Assembly (NCBI GenBank): GCA_958448375.1
Contig: CAUDDU010000073.1
Span: forward strand, 1 to 5,691
Length of the DNA: 5,691 nucleotides
From: an uncultured Collinsella sp.
GTDB lineage: Bacteria; Actinomycetota; Coriobacteriia; Coriobacteriales; Coriobacteriaceae
Direction: 5' to 3'
This document shows, piece by piece, positions 5,271-5,691 of the stretch. The notes below the pieces were generated by a model that worked only from the letters and a program-made list of their open reading frames with translations, ran no database searches and had not been told where the DNA came from. The number at the start of each line of letters is the position of its first letter. The first letter of the stretch is position 1. The translations under genes were made by a program, and so were the position numbers.

Positions 5271-5691
5271 CTATGCCTGCATCCGGGGCTGTGCTGATTG
5301 ACGACGGCGCTCCCAGCGAGCCAACTTAATCGTCACCAGCGTGAGCGCCCAGGCCACAAGCGAGAACACGGCACCGACCGCGCCTACATATGCAATGCCA
5401 ACGCTGCTTACCACGGCGCCGCCCACTGCGGTGCCAAACGAGATGCCGACGTTAAACGCCATGGGCTCAACCGAACTTGCGAGTACCATCGACTTGGGAT
5501 GGCGGCTGCGTGCCACGTCCATAAAGTGCGTGATGCACGACACCGAGAACAGGTACATGAGCAGCGCCAGGCTAAAGACAAAGACCGGCGCGAGCGGCAT
5601 GGTGCCGCCCACAGCAAACAGTCCGAGTAACGCTGCAGCCTGCAGCACAAACGTCACGAGTAGCGCCTTCATGCCAAAGCGCGCATCGATC
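5271..5691 (-). CDS. Major facilitator superfamily transporter, C-terminal part (cut by window edge)
   Basis: The last 139 residues of an inner-membrane transporter are visible. The reading frame is open to the right edge, so the internal ATG at 5672 is not the true start. The visible part opens with DARFGMKALL, matching the cytoplasmic DRxGRR-type loop between helices 8 and 9. Four hydrophobic segments follow (about 9-27, 31-52, 78-98 and 99-119), consistent with helices 9-12. A basic, polar tail (about 120-139) follows. SSVEPMAFNVGISFGTAVGG resembles the start of helix 11 in DHA1-type drug/sugar-efflux families (AraJ/YdhP-like). The substrate is unknown. The stop lies 85 bases from the 33-bp dyad array of the next minus-strand gene, and I see only a weak 4-bp stem as a possible terminator between them. 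Confidence 0.85.
   Translation of the reverse strand, partial: IDARFGMKALLVTFVLQAAALLGLFAVGGTMPLAPVFVFSLALLMYLFSVSCITHFMDVARSRHPKSMVLASSVEPMAFNVGISFGTAVGGAVVSSVGIAYVGAVGAVFSLVAWALTLVTIKLARWERRRQSAQPRMQA

Overview
The window looks like chromosomal DNA of a GC-rich Gram-positive gut bacterium, most likely an actinobacterium of the class Coriobacteriia (Collinsella-like). This is inference. It rests on moderately high GC, strong AGGAGG-like ribosome binding sites, the gene content, and intergenic palindromes built on GGGGACGTTC and AAAGGGACAGTCCCTTT, which I associate with that group. No rRNA, tRNA or species-diagnostic gene is present.

Layout, left to right. (1) Positions 1-375 hold no gene. 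They contain an intrinsic terminator for a gene off the left edge, then a cluster of GGGGACGTTC repeats that can fold in two mutually exclusive ways, then a leader with a weak candidate promoter. (2) A + strand pair follows: a pyridoxal/pyridoxamine kinase (376-1200) and, overlapping it by 8 bases, a small seven-cysteine protein of the TIGR04076 type (1193-1522). (3) A perfect 33-base palindrome, a three-unit repeat array and a stand-alone AAA ATPase with a C-terminal DUF4143/nuclease-like domain come next (+ strand, 1706-3067). After it lie a diverged copy of the same palindrome and a second, longer hairpin. (4) On the minus strand are a second, clearly different AAA-DUF4143 ATPase (5075-3705) and, 33 bases downstream of it, a low-molecular-weight protein tyrosine phosphatase (3671-3225). 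The phosphatase converges on the first ATPase. (5) At the right edge is the C-terminal part of a major facilitator superfamily transporter (minus strand, cut by the window).

The most interesting signal is in the leaders of the two ATPase genes. Each has three units spaced exactly 33 bp centre to centre, and in both the gene-proximal centre lies about 29 bases before the start codon. The unit sequences differ: CATTTCAT-centred units before the first gene, and TGTA-N7-TACA dyads before the second. The same geometry with a different sequence suggests each ATPase gene has its own dedicated operator or recognition array, possibly read by its own product. That link is a hypothesis; the arrays and spacings are directly visible. 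The kinase/TIGR04076 pair and the ATPase/phosphatase pair are probably co-transcribed. Nothing in the sequence ties the two halves into one pathway.
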